Part shown: in pieces, positions 1 through 7,087 of the stretch | Layout: each line of letters opens with the position of its first letter | Position numbering within the stretch: position 1 is the first letter of the stretch | Source of the DNA: Paracoccaceae bacterium | GTDB lineage: Bacteria > Pseudomonadota > Alphaproteobacteria > Rhodobacterales > Rhodobacteraceae | Assembly (NCBI GenBank): GCA_024742695.1 | Contig: JANSXY010000028.1 | Coordinates: 1-44,765 of the forward strand | Reading direction: 5' to 3' | Length of the DNA stretch: 44,765 nucleotides | Made by a program: the position numbers and the translations under genes | Notes under the pieces: model-generated | Database searches by the model: none | Told to the model about the DNA's origin: nothing | What the model saw: the letters and a program-made list of their open reading frames with translations, nothing else

Positions 1-366
1 CCCGACCGCAAGCCACGCGCCGCGGCGGCCGGCGGCGACCGGCCCGCCCGCAGCTTCGCCGGAAAACCCGGCTCCGACCGGCCCGACCGGAAACCCCGGG
101 CGGCGGCGGCCGGCGGCGACCGGCCCGCCCGCAGCTTCGCCGGGAAACCCGGCACCGACCGGCCCGACCGCAAGCCACGCGCCGCGGCGCCCGGCGGCGA
201 CCGGCCCGCCCGCAGCTTCGCCGGGAAACCCGGCGCCGACCGGCCCGACCGGAAACCCCGCGCCGCGGCGGCCGGCGGCGACCGGCCCGCCCGCAGCTTC
301 GCCGGAAAACCCGGCGCCGATCGGCCCGACCGGAAACCCCGCACCACAACGGCCGGCGCCGACCGG
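1..366 (+). repeat. 81-bp in-frame tandem repeat (4 full copies plus 42 bp)
   Basis: Copies start at 1, 82, 163 and 244; a partial copy runs 325-366. The copies differ by only a few substitutions (for example AAAA versus AAAP, and Ser, Thr or Ala before DRPDRK), which indicates recent expansion by slippage or unequal crossing over. The repeat lies inside the coding region 1-456. Confidence 0.9.
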
Positions 367-456
367 CCCGACCGCAAGCCGGGCGGCAAACCCGGCGGGC
401 CGCGGCAGGACGGGCCGCGCCGGCCCGGCGGCAAGGGGCCGCGCAAACCGTCCTGA
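1..456 (+). CDS. C-terminal part of a protein with a basic Gly/Pro/Arg/Lys repeat tail (5' end outside window)
   Basis: Frame 1 is open from the first base to a TGA at 454-456 and gives about 151 residues. The visible part is entirely low complexity: four near-identical 27-residue units beginning PDRKPRAAA and containing GGDRPARSFAGKPG, a shortened fifth unit, and a final GGKPGGPRQDGPRRPGGKGP-type end. The repeats are 81 bp long, so they keep frame, which supports real coding. Such arginine/lysine-rich disordered tails are common at the C-terminus of alphaproteobacterial RNA-acting enzymes (RluB-type pseudouridine synthases, DEAD-box helicases), where they help bind RNA. No catalytic domain lies in the window, so the identity is not determined. 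Inference only: an RNA-binding enzyme. Confidence 0.75.
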   Translation, partial: PDRKPRAAAAGGDRPARSFAGKPGSDRPDRKPRAAAAGGDRPARSFAGKPGTDRPDRKPRAAAPGGDRPARSFAGKPGADRPDRKPRAAAAGGDRPARSFAGKPGADRPDRKPRTTTAGADRPDRKPGGKPGGPRQDGPRRPGGKGPRKPS

Positions 457-551
457 CGGCATTGCGAAAGGCCGCAAGGCGCTGGCCAGCGCCGTGCCGC
501 TCGCGTATACCGAAGGCTGTCCGCAGTCTGTTCGACGGCAAGGTTAGAGTG

Positions 552-635
552 ATGTCCGATCGTGGCCTGCAGGGCCTCGCCTTCTTCCTTCTTCTGGCGC
601 TGACGCTGTATGTCGCCGCCTCCGGTGGCCTGTGA
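552..635 (+). CDS. 27-residue single-pass membrane microprotein, translationally coupled to the XpaC-like gene
   Basis: An ATG at 552 opens a 28-codon frame that ends in TGA at 633-635; the last A of the stop is the first base of the next gene's ATG (TGATG). The product begins MSDRGLQG and continues with a hydrophobic stretch of about 18 residues (LAFFLLLALTLYVAAS), so it would be one transmembrane helix with almost no soluble part. An AAGG at 540-543 lies 8 bases before the ATG, a usable ribosome binding site. The tight overlap suggests it is translated and that it feeds ribosomes to the XpaC-like gene. No family is recognised. It could be a genuine subunit of the downstream membrane module or only a coupling leader. 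Confidence 0.5.
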   Translation: MSDRGLQGLAFFLLLALTLYVAASGGL

Positions 636-1549
636 TGGCGCAACGGTTCGGCGGCCGCTACAGCCCGGGCCCGGCCCCGGCCGGCGAACCCGGCAAACCC
701 GCGCCCGGCGGTCCGCCGCTGGCCGGGCGCCGGCCCCGGCGGGCCGGCGCACGCGCCAACATGCTGTTTCTCGCGCCGTTTCCGTTCCTGTTCACCGCCT
801 TTGGCGAGGATCCGCCGGGCCTGGCCCTCGATCTCATCGCGTTCGGCGCGATCGTGCTGGCGGCCTGGCTCACCCGCGACGGCCTGGCCGCCGAAGAGGC
901 GTTCGAGGCGCGCCGCAACGCCCGCCGCCCGGCGATCCCGCGCAAGGCCTTCGGCGCGGCGCTGGTCGGCCTTGGGCTGTTCCTTGGCGCGCTCGGCCCC
1001 GGCGGCAGCCTGCTGAACGCCGGCATCGTCGCGGTGCTCGGGGTGGTGTTGCATGTCGCGTCCTTCGGCTTCGATCCGTGGCGCGACAAGGGCGTGGACG
1101 AGATCGACCGCTTCCAGCAGGACCGGGTGGCCCGCGTCACCGAAGAGGCCGAGCGCACGCTGGCCGCGATGACCGAGGCGATCCGCCGGACCGGCGAGCG
1201 CAGCCTGGCCGACCGCGTGGCCCGGTTCGAGGCCACCGCCCGCGCGATGATCCGCCAGGTGGAGGACGACCCGCGCGACCTGCCCGCCGCGCGCCGTTAC
1301 CTGGGCGTCTACCTTGCCGGGGCCCGCGACGCGACGTCGAAGTTCGCCGATCTGTGGGTCCGCAACCGAGAGACCGCCGCGCGCGACGACTACCTCGCGC
1401 TTCTCGACGATCTCGAAGCAAACTTCACGGCGCGGAGCAAGGCGCTTCTCGCCGACGATCGAACCGATCTCGACATCGAGATCGAGGTGCTGCGCGACCG
1501 GCTGGCGCGCGAAGGTGTGACTGACATCCAGAACGGAGACCGGACATGA
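635..1549 (+). CDS. XpaC-like 5-bromo-4-chloroindolyl phosphate hydrolysis family protein
   Basis: The product has 304 residues from ATG 635, which fits the TGATG overlap with the preceding microprotein better than the GTG at 632. Residues 1-40 are Pro/Gly/Arg-rich. About four hydrophobic segments follow in two hairpins (about 42-56, 62-78, 104-120, 129-145). After that comes a soluble, highly charged helical region, starting around DKGVDEIDRFQQDR, that looks like coiled coil. This layout (membrane hairpins then cytosolic helices) and the immediate TelA neighbour are typical of the XpaC family (named for an effect on a chromogenic phosphatase substrate; true function unknown). Its TGA overlaps the telA ATG (ATGA at 1546-1549), so the two proteins are probably made in step and act together at the inner membrane. 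Confidence 0.75.
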   Translation: MAQRFGGRYSPGPAPAGEPGKPAPGGPPLAGRRPRRAGARANMLFLAPFPFLFTAFGEDPPGLALDLIAFGAIVLAAWLTRDGLAAEEAFEARRNARRPAIPRKAFGAALVGLGLFLGALGPGGSLLNAGIVAVLGVVLHVASFGFDPWRDKGVDEIDRFQQDRVARVTEEAERTLAAMTEAIRRTGERSLADRVARFEATARAMIRQVEDDPRDLPAARRYLGVYLAGARDATSKFADLWVRNRETAARDDYLALLDDLEANFTARSKALLADDRTDLDIEIEVLRDRLAREGVTDIQNGDRT

Positions 1550-2736
1550 GCCAGACGACCCGAGACAAGGCCGCCCAGGACCTCGCAGAGATCGAGAAGG
1601 TTTCGGCCGCGCTGCTGCCCGAACCCGCCCCCGCCACCGCGGTTGTCCCGTTGCGGGAGGCCGAACCGGCGATGGCCGAGACGATCCGCGCCCGGATGGC
1701 CGAGATCGACCTGACAGACACCGGCTCCATCGTGCGCTTCGGCTCGGCCGCGCAGGCCGATCTGCAATCGATCAGCCAGGCGATGCTGAACGACGTGCGC
1801 AACAAGGATGTCGGCCCGGCCGGCGACTCCCTGCGCGAGATCGTCACCACGATCCGCGGGTTTTCCGTCTCGGAACTCGACGTCCGGCGCAAGGCGTCCT
1901 GGTGGGAACGCCTGCTGGGCCGCGCCGCGCCCTTCGCCGATTTCATCGCGCGGTTCGAAACCGTTCAGGGCCAGATCGACAAGATCACCGACCAGCTTCT
2001 GCACCACGAACACACGCTCCTGAAGGATATCAAGGCGCTTGACCTGCTCTACGAGCGCACGCTGGCCTTCTATGACGAGCTGGCGATCTACATCGCCGCG
2101 GGCGAGGCCAAGCTGGCCGAACTCGACACCGAGACGATCCCGGCCAAGGAAGCCGAGGTGAACGCCGCGCCGGAGGCCGAGCAGGTGATCCGGGCACAGG
2201 AATTGCGTGACCTGCGCGCCGCGCGCGACGACCTCGAACGCCGGGTGCACGACCTCAAGCTGACCCGCCAGGTCACGATGCAGTCGCTGCCCTCGATCCG
2301 GCTCGTGCAGGAAAACGACAAGAGCCTGGTGACCAAGATCAACTCCACCCTCGTCAACACCGTGCCGCTGTGGGAGACGCAACTGGCCCAGGCGGTGACG
2401 ATCCAGCGCTCGTCCGAGGCGGCGAAGGCGGTGCGCGAGGCCAGCGACCTGACCAACGAACTTCTGACCGCGAACGCCAAGAACCTGCGCCAGGCCAACC
2501 AGGTGGTGCGCGAGGAAATGGAGCGCGGCGTGTTCGACATCGAGGCGGTCAAGGCCGCCAATGCCGAACTGATCGCGACGATCGAGGATTCGCTCCGGAT
2601 CGCCGACGAGGGCAAGGCCAAGCGCGCGGCGGCCGAGGCCGACCTGCAGAAGATGGAGGCGGAACTGCGCGACACGCTGGCCGCGGCCCGCGCCCAGCGC
2701 AGCGGCACCGGCGACACAATCGGAACCTCCGCTTGA
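1546..2736 (+). CDS. telA: TelA-like toxic anion resistance family protein
   Basis: The product is 396 residues, in the usual range for TelA/KlaA/YceH proteins, and is soluble and almost wholly helical. Recognisable family features are the segment WWERLLGRAAPFADFIARF with the following QGQIDKITDQLLHHEHTLLKDI, and the later LPSIRLVQENDKSLVTKI and NTVPLWETQLAQAV blocks. The C-terminal third is coiled coil. A good ribosome binding site (GGAGA) precedes ATG 1546. TelA proteins are linked to tellurite, cell-wall-antibiotic and bacteriocin tolerance in other bacteria, but the biochemical activity is unknown. It overlaps genes on both sides by 4 bases (XpaC-like before, lipoprotein after), so it sits in the core of an operon. 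Confidence 0.88.
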   Translation: MSQTTRDKAAQDLAEIEKVSAALLPEPAPATAVVPLREAEPAMAETIRARMAEIDLTDTGSIVRFGSAAQADLQSISQAMLNDVRNKDVGPAGDSLREIVTTIRGFSVSELDVRRKASWWERLLGRAAPFADFIARFETVQGQIDKITDQLLHHEHTLLKDIKALDLLYERTLAFYDELAIYIAAGEAKLAELDTETIPAKEAEVNAAPEAEQVIRAQELRDLRAARDDLERRVHDLKLTRQVTMQSLPSIRLVQENDKSLVTKINSTLVNTVPLWETQLAQAVTIQRSSEAAKAVREASDLTNELLTANAKNLRQANQVVREEMERGVFDIEAVKAANAELIATIEDSLRIADEGKAKRAAAEADLQKMEAELRDTLAAARAQRSGTGDTIGTSA

Positions 2737-3674
2737 ACGCAGCCCGGCACACGGCCCGGCGGCCGCACGGCCACGCCTGTCTCGCCGCCGCTCTCGCGCT
2801 GGCACTGGCGGGCTGCGCCCAGCCGCCGGGCATCCCCCCCGATCCCCCGGCCGGGCCGCAGATCACGCCGGCCTCGGCCGAGATGCGGGCGCATTTCGCG
2901 CGCGTCGAGTCGAACCTGAAGGGCCAGGGGCTGCTGCGCACCGACGGCGGCACCGAGGATGCGCCTTTCGTCACCCGGCAGCTGGTGGAAAACTTCATCC
3001 GCATCGCGCTTTACGACGAATACGTGACCACGCTGAGCGGTCTTTACCAGCGCGAGACGAAAAGCCGCCTCAGGCGCTGGGAAGAGCCGGTGCGATTCAA
3101 CCTGGAAATCGGCGCGGCGGTGCCTGCGGCGCAGGCGCGGCGCGACCGGGCCGCGCTGGCCGATTACGTCTCGCGCCTGTCGCGGATCGCGCGGCACCCG
3201 ATGCGGGTGACCCAGGGCGAGGCGAATTTCCACGTGCTGATCCTGACCGAGGACGAACGCCGCGCCATCGGCCCGCGACTGGCCGAACTGGTGCCCGGCA
3301 TCGGCCAGGGCGCGGTTCGCACGATCGAGACGATGCCGGTGTCGACCTTCTGCCTGGTCTACGCGTTCTCCGAGGCGAATGCGCCGACCTATGCCAAGGC
3401 GGTGGCCGTGATCCGGGCTGAGCATCCCGACGCGCTGCGGCTTTCGTGCATTCACGAGGAGATCGCGCAGGGCCTCGGCCTTGCCAACGACAGCCCGGCC
3501 GCGCGCCCCTCGATCTTCAACGACGACGAGGAATTCGGGCTGCTGACCAGGCATGACGAACTCTTGCTGCGCATTCTCTACGACAGCCGCCTCAGCCCCG
3601 GCATGACCGAGGAAGAGGCGCGCCCGGTCGTGGAAATCATCGCCGCCGAGCTTCTCGGCGAAGACCTGACCTGA
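2733..3674 (+). CDS. DUF2927 family lipoprotein
   Basis: The start is taken as TTG 2733, giving TTGA overlap with the telA stop; it is the only in-frame start that keeps the signal peptide. The product is 313 residues with an N-terminal arginine region, a hydrophobic stretch and a lipobox LALAGC (Cys28), so it should be a lipid-anchored periplasmic protein. The rest matches the DUF2927 pattern, including CIHEEIAQGLGLANDSP and the terminal RHDELLLRILYDSRLSPGM. The HEExxQ helix resembles a zincin motif in which the second His has become Gln; whether it has any hydrolase activity is unknown. The non-ATG start would lower its level relative to TelA. Confidence 0.75.
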   Translation: MNAARHTARRPHGHACLAAALALALAGCAQPPGIPPDPPAGPQITPASAEMRAHFARVESNLKGQGLLRTDGGTEDAPFVTRQLVENFIRIALYDEYVTTLSGLYQRETKSRLRRWEEPVRFNLEIGAAVPAAQARRDRAALADYVSRLSRIARHPMRVTQGEANFHVLILTEDERRAIGPRLAELVPGIGQGAVRTIETMPVSTFCLVYAFSEANAPTYAKAVAVIRAEHPDALRLSCIHEEIAQGLGLANDSPAARPSIFNDDEEFGLLTRHDELLLRILYDSRLSPGMTEEEARPVVEIIAAELLGEDLT

Positions 3675-3688
3675 CCATCGGAGGCATC

Positions 3689-4813
3689 ATGGGCATTCTC
3701 GACTTTCTCTCCGGCGAGTTCATCGACGTCATCCACTGGACCGACGACACCCGCGACACGATGGTCTGGCGGTTCGAACGGCAGGGCCACGCGATCAAGT
3801 ACGGCGCCAAGCTGACGGTGCGTGAAGGCCAGGCGGCCGTCTTCGTGCACGAAGGCCAGCTTGCGGATGTCTTCGGCCCCGGTCTCTACCTGCTGGAGAC
3901 CAACAACATGCCGATCCTGACGACACTGCAGCACTGGGATCACGGCTTCCGTTCGCCGTTCAAGTCCGAAATCTACTTCGTCAACACCACCCGGTTCACC
4001 AACCAGAAATGGGGCACCAAGAACCCGGTGATCTGCCGCGATCCCGAATTCGGGCCGATCCGGCTGCGCGCCTATGGCACCTACGCGATGCGGGTGACCG
4101 ATCCGGGCCGGTTCATGACCGAGATCGTCGGCACCGATGGCGAGTTCACCGCCGACGAGATCAGCTTTCAGATCCGCAACGTGATCGTGCAGGCGTTCAG
4201 CCGGATCGTGGCGGGATCGGGCATCCCGGTGCTCGACATGGCCGCCAACACCGCCGACCTCGCCAAGCTGGTCGCCGAGGCGATCAAGCCGGTCATCTCC
4301 GCCTACGGGATCGAGTTGCCGGAGTTCTGGATCGAGAACGTCTCGCTGCCCGAGGCGGTGGAAAAGGTGCTCGACACCCGGACCTCGATGGGCATCGCGG
4401 GCGATCTGCACCGCTACGGCCAGTTCGCCGCCGCCGAGGCGATGGGCAAGGCCGCCGAAACGCCGGGTTCCGGCATGGGCGCGGCGATCGGCGCGGGCAT
4501 GGGCATGGGCATGGGCGCGCAGATGGCGCAGACCGGCCCCTGGGGCGCGGCCGCCGCGCCGCAACCCGCCGCGATGGCCCCGCCGGCGCCCCCGCCGCCG
4601 CCCGCCGACACGGTGTGGCACGTGGCCGAGGCGGGCCAGACGACCGGCCCGTTCGGGCGTGGCGATCTGGGCCGGATGGTGACCGAGGGGCGCTTCACCC
4701 GCGACAGCCTGGTCTGGGCGCCGGGCTATGCCGGCTGGACGAGGGCCGAGGACGTGGCCGAGCTTGCGCGGCTGTTCACCGTGATGCCGCCGCCGCCGCC
4801 ACCCGCGGGGTGA
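3689..4813 (+). CDS. SPFH domain protein with C-terminal GYF_2 domain (YdjI-like)
   Basis: The product is 374 residues with a GGAGG-like site just before ATG 3689. Residues 1 to about 250 are an SPFH/virion-core-protein-like domain (YdjI type): MGILDFLSGEFIDVIHW, then VREGQAAVFVHEGQ, and the IVAGSGIPVLDMA region. A Gly/Met/Ala/Pro-rich linker with repeated GMGMGMG and poly-Pro runs covers about 255-305. The end (about 308-365) is a GYF_2 (DUF4339) module: VWHVAEAGQTTGPFGRGDL and a central W in APGYAGWTRAEDV. SPFH proteins organise membrane patches as oligomers; GYF domains bind proline-rich peptides. The partner could be the proline-rich N-terminus of the XpaC-like protein or its own linker (inference). 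Confidence 0.85.
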   Translation: MGILDFLSGEFIDVIHWTDDTRDTMVWRFERQGHAIKYGAKLTVREGQAAVFVHEGQLADVFGPGLYLLETNNMPILTTLQHWDHGFRSPFKSEIYFVNTTRFTNQKWGTKNPVICRDPEFGPIRLRAYGTYAMRVTDPGRFMTEIVGTDGEFTADEISFQIRNVIVQAFSRIVAGSGIPVLDMAANTADLAKLVAEAIKPVISAYGIELPEFWIENVSLPEAVEKVLDTRTSMGIAGDLHRYGQFAAAEAMGKAAETPGSGMGAAIGAGMGMGMGAQMAQTGPWGAAAAPQPAAMAPPAPPPPPADTVWHVAEAGQTTGPFGRGDLGRMVTEGRFTRDSLVWAPGYAGWTRAEDVAELARLFTVMPPPPPPAG

Positions 4814-4816
4814 GGC

Positions 4817-5926
4817 GTGGCCAGGGACGGGGTCGAGCAACACTACCCCTGCGAGGCCTGCGGCGCGGACCTGAGGTTCGCGCCCGGCGTCGATCATCTG
4901 GTGTGCGACCATTGCGGCCATGAACAGGCGATCCCCGCCGCCGTCGGCCGCGGCGCCGCGCGGCTGCGCGAACTCGACCTCGCCGAGGGCTTGTCGCATC
5001 GCCTGCCCGCGGCCGAGGTGGAAGAGCTGCGCACGCTGTCCTGCCCCAACTGCGGCGCGCTGATCGAGATCCGCGACGCGGTTCACGCCACCGAATGCCC
5101 CTATTGCGCCACCCCCGTGGTGACCGGAACCGGCACCCACCGGCTGATCAAGCCGCAGGGCCTGATCCCTTTCGCGCTGACCGAGTCCGAGGCCCGCGCG
5201 GCGCTGGCCGACTGGCTGGGGCGGCTGTGGTTCGCGCCCTCCGGCGTCGCGGAATTCGCCCGCAAGGGCCGCAGGATGCGCGGCGTCTACGCGCCGTTCT
5301 GGACCTTCGACGCGCGCACCCGCAGCCGCTATCGCGGCCAGCGCGGCGACGCCTACTACGAAACGCGCACCCGCAGCGTCACCCGCAACGGCAAGCGCCA
5401 GACGGTGCAGGAACGGGTGCGCAAGGTACGCTGGACCCGCGTTCAGGGCCACGTGGCGCGGGATTTCGACGATGTGCTGATCCTGGGCGCGGAAAGCCTG
5501 CCGCGCAGCCATTCCGAGGCCCTGCAACCGTGGAACCTGTCGGCGCTGGTCGCCTATACGCCGGATTACCTCGCCGGCTTCGAGGCCGAGGGCTATACGG
5601 TCGCCCTGCCCGACGCGCACGACCGTGGCCGCGAGGTGATGGCGCGGGTGATCCAGTCCGACGTGCGCCGTGACATCGGCGGCGACGAGCAGCGCATCGA
5701 GGCGATCGACACCGACTGGTCGGCGGAGACCTTCAAGCACGTCCTGCTGCCGATCTGGACGGCGGCCTACCGGTTTCGCGGCAAGAGCTACCGCTTCGTG
5801 GTGAACGGCCAGACCGGCAAGGTCCGCGGCGAAAGGCCGTGGTCGTGGGTCAAGATCGCCCTGGCGGTGCTTCTGGCCGCAGCGCTGGTCGCCGCCGCGG
5901 TCTGGTTCGGCGAACAGGCCGGGTAG
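4817..5926 (+). CDS. Zinc-ribbon membrane protein (YdjJ-like, TFIIB-type zinc finger)
   Basis: The product is 369 residues from GTG 4817, three bases after the SPFH gene. Two zinc ribbons are visible: CEACG with CDHCG near residues 12-37, and CPNCG with CPYC near 76-97. The middle part is a beta-rich domain (about 150-335) that contains the segment FWTFDARTRSRYRGQRGDAY. One transmembrane helix closes the protein (about 345-363, VKIALAVLLAAALVAAAVWF) with a short tail. The product therefore has a cytosolic zinc-binding body fixed by a C-terminal anchor. In Bacillus the SPFH protein YdjI and a zinc-ribbon protein YdjJ are also neighbours, which supports a shared complex; the molecular role is unknown. 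Confidence 0.78.
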   Translation: MARDGVEQHYPCEACGADLRFAPGVDHLVCDHCGHEQAIPAAVGRGAARLRELDLAEGLSHRLPAAEVEELRTLSCPNCGALIEIRDAVHATECPYCATPVVTGTGTHRLIKPQGLIPFALTESEARAALADWLGRLWFAPSGVAEFARKGRRMRGVYAPFWTFDARTRSRYRGQRGDAYYETRTRSVTRNGKRQTVQERVRKVRWTRVQGHVARDFDDVLILGAESLPRSHSEALQPWNLSALVAYTPDYLAGFEAEGYTVALPDAHDRGREVMARVIQSDVRRDIGGDEQRIEAIDTDWSAETFKHVLLPIWTAAYRFRGKSYRFVVNGQTGKVRGERPWSWVKIALAVLLAAALVAAAVWFGEQAG

Positions 5927-5987
5927 CGGCGGGCGCTTCCGTTCCCGCAAGCCCTTCGCTACGCTGCCCGCCAGGGTTGTGTGACAA

Positions 5988-6509
5988 GTGGGCGGCATGG
6001 TGCGTCAGTTGCTTTACGGCGCGGTCGTGGCGGTGACGATCGGGCTATACATCGCGATCGTCGCATGGTCGGCGCCGCGCGTCGCCGAAGCCGCCGGCGG
6101 CCTGCCGATCTTCGACCTGCGCCCGGGGGGCTACGATCTCGAGACGGCGCGCGCCTTCCTTGCGGCGCTGAGCGACGAGGGGCGGGACTTCTACCTTCGG
6201 GTTCAGTTGCGGCTCGACCGGTTCTATCCGCCGTTCATGGCGCTGACCCTCGCCTGGGCGACGCTGCGGATGGCCCCGGCGGGGCGCTACCGGGGGCTGG
6301 CGGCCCTGCCCGCGATTCTCGCGGCGGCCTTCGACCATGCCGAGAACGCGCTGGTCGCGCGGATGCTGCAGGCCGGGCCCGGCGGCCTGACGGAAGAACT
6401 TGTCGAAAGCGCAAGCATCGCGACGCAGGTGAAATCGCTGTTCACCGCGCTGGCGCTGATCATCGTGATCCTCGCGGGGGTGGCGCATCACCGCCGCCGC
6501 GGGCGGTGA
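5988..6509 (+). CDS. Small polytopic membrane protein of unknown function
   Basis: The product is 173 residues from GTG 5988 (an ATG three codons later is also possible). Four hydrophobic segments are seen: about 5-27, 75-92, 102-120 and 145-166. No catalytic motif is apparent. It follows the zinc-ribbon gene on the same strand after 61 bases, so it may be the last gene of the XpaC-TelA-SPFH cluster, but there is no overlap to prove this. The family is not recognised. Confidence 0.6.
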   Translation: MGGMVRQLLYGAVVAVTIGLYIAIVAWSAPRVAEAAGGLPIFDLRPGGYDLETARAFLAALSDEGRDFYLRVQLRLDRFYPPFMALTLAWATLRMAPAGRYRGLAALPAILAAAFDHAENALVARMLQAGPGGLTEELVESASIATQVKSLFTALALIIVILAGVAHHRRRGR

Positions 6510-6522
6510 TGCGCGGCTGGCC

Positions 6523-6942
6523 TCAGCCCCGGTTGATCGGCACCGCCTTGGACTTCGGCGGCGCCTCGGCCGCCTTGCGGGCCACCGTCACGGTCAGCAC
6601 CCCATCCTTCAGATCGGCCTTCACTGCGGCCTCGTCGGCATCCGGCGGCAGGCGGAAGCTGCGTGAAAACGACCCGTACTGCCGTTCCGAGAAATACCAG
6701 GTCTCGCCCTTCTCCTCGCGGCTGGCGGTCTTCTCGCCCTTCACCGTCACCACGCCGTCATCGACGCTGACCTCGATATCCTTCTCCTCGACGCCGGGCA
6801 GTTCGACGGCGATCCGGTAGCCATCGCCATTGGTCGAGGCCTCCGACGCGGGGGCCACCCATTCGGCAAGCCGGGTGCCCATGCTGCGGAACGGTTCGTA
6901 AAGCGACGGCCAGAAGCCACTCGTATGCGATTTTTCAACCAT
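6523..6942 (-). CDS. Hsp20/alpha-crystallin family small heat-shock protein
   Basis: The product is 139 residues. The alpha-crystallin domain covers about 38-130: DGYRIAVELPGVEEKDIEVS, then GEKTASREEKGETWYFSERQYGSF and the diagnostic DGVLTVTVARK. It ends with a short Pro/Ala tail (SKAVPINRG) holding an I/V-P-I motif typical for oligomer contacts. It would hold unfolding proteins in a refoldable state in the cytoplasm. A very strong AAAGGAGG site precedes the ATG at 6942, and a possible TATAGC -10 lies at 6969-6974. A palindromic FNR-type site at 7009-7022 lies upstream, so oxygen-dependent control is possible. The gene is divergent from the PfkB kinase gene. Confidence 0.93.
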   Translation of the reverse strand: MVEKSHTSGFWPSLYEPFRSMGTRLAEWVAPASEASTNGDGYRIAVELPGVEEKDIEVSVDDGVVTVKGEKTASREEKGETWYFSERQYGSFSRSFRLPPDADEAAVKADLKDGVLTVTVARKAAEAPPKSKAVPINRG

Positions 6943-7008
6943 GTCACGGCCTCCTTTGCAGTCCGGTTGCTATACCCGGGATTGAGCGCCGTGACCGCGG
7001 CACCCGCC

Positions 7009-7022
7009 TTGATTTGCGTCAA
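7009..7022. promoter_or_regulatory. FNR/FnrL-type box in the hsp20-pfkB divergent region
   Basis: On the minus strand the 14 bases read TTGAC-GCAA-ATCAA, one mismatch from the ideal TTGAT-N4-ATCAA. Sites of this form are the known FnrL/FnrP targets in Rhodobacter and Paracoccus. Its centre is about 53 bases upstream of the start expected from the TATAGC -10 of hsp20, which is not a classical activator distance, so its target and direction are uncertain. Confidence 0.5.
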
Positions 7023-7087
7023 CCGGCCCGGCCATTGCCGTCTCGCGCCCGGCAGGCTAAGCCCCCCGAAAGGCAATGGGGGCTGCG

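Noticed and set aside
1-366. Regular repeats as a possible CRISPR array
   Set aside because: The 81-bp units are contiguous, in frame and lack unique spacers; they code for a protein tail.
478-493. 16-base palindrome GGCGCTGGCCAGCGCC as a terminator of the repeat-tail gene
   Set aside because: It leaves only a 4-base loop on a 6-bp stem and has no U tract; kept out of the feature list.
1390-2805. 471-codon open frame on the minus strand
   Set aside because: Antisense shadow of the TelA gene; no domain recognised.
3578-5998. 806-codon open frame on the minus strand
   Set aside because: It is antisense to the SPFH and zinc-ribbon genes, which have clear domains; long antisense frames are expected at 70% G+C. 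Its His/Gly/Arg-rich composition fits no family.
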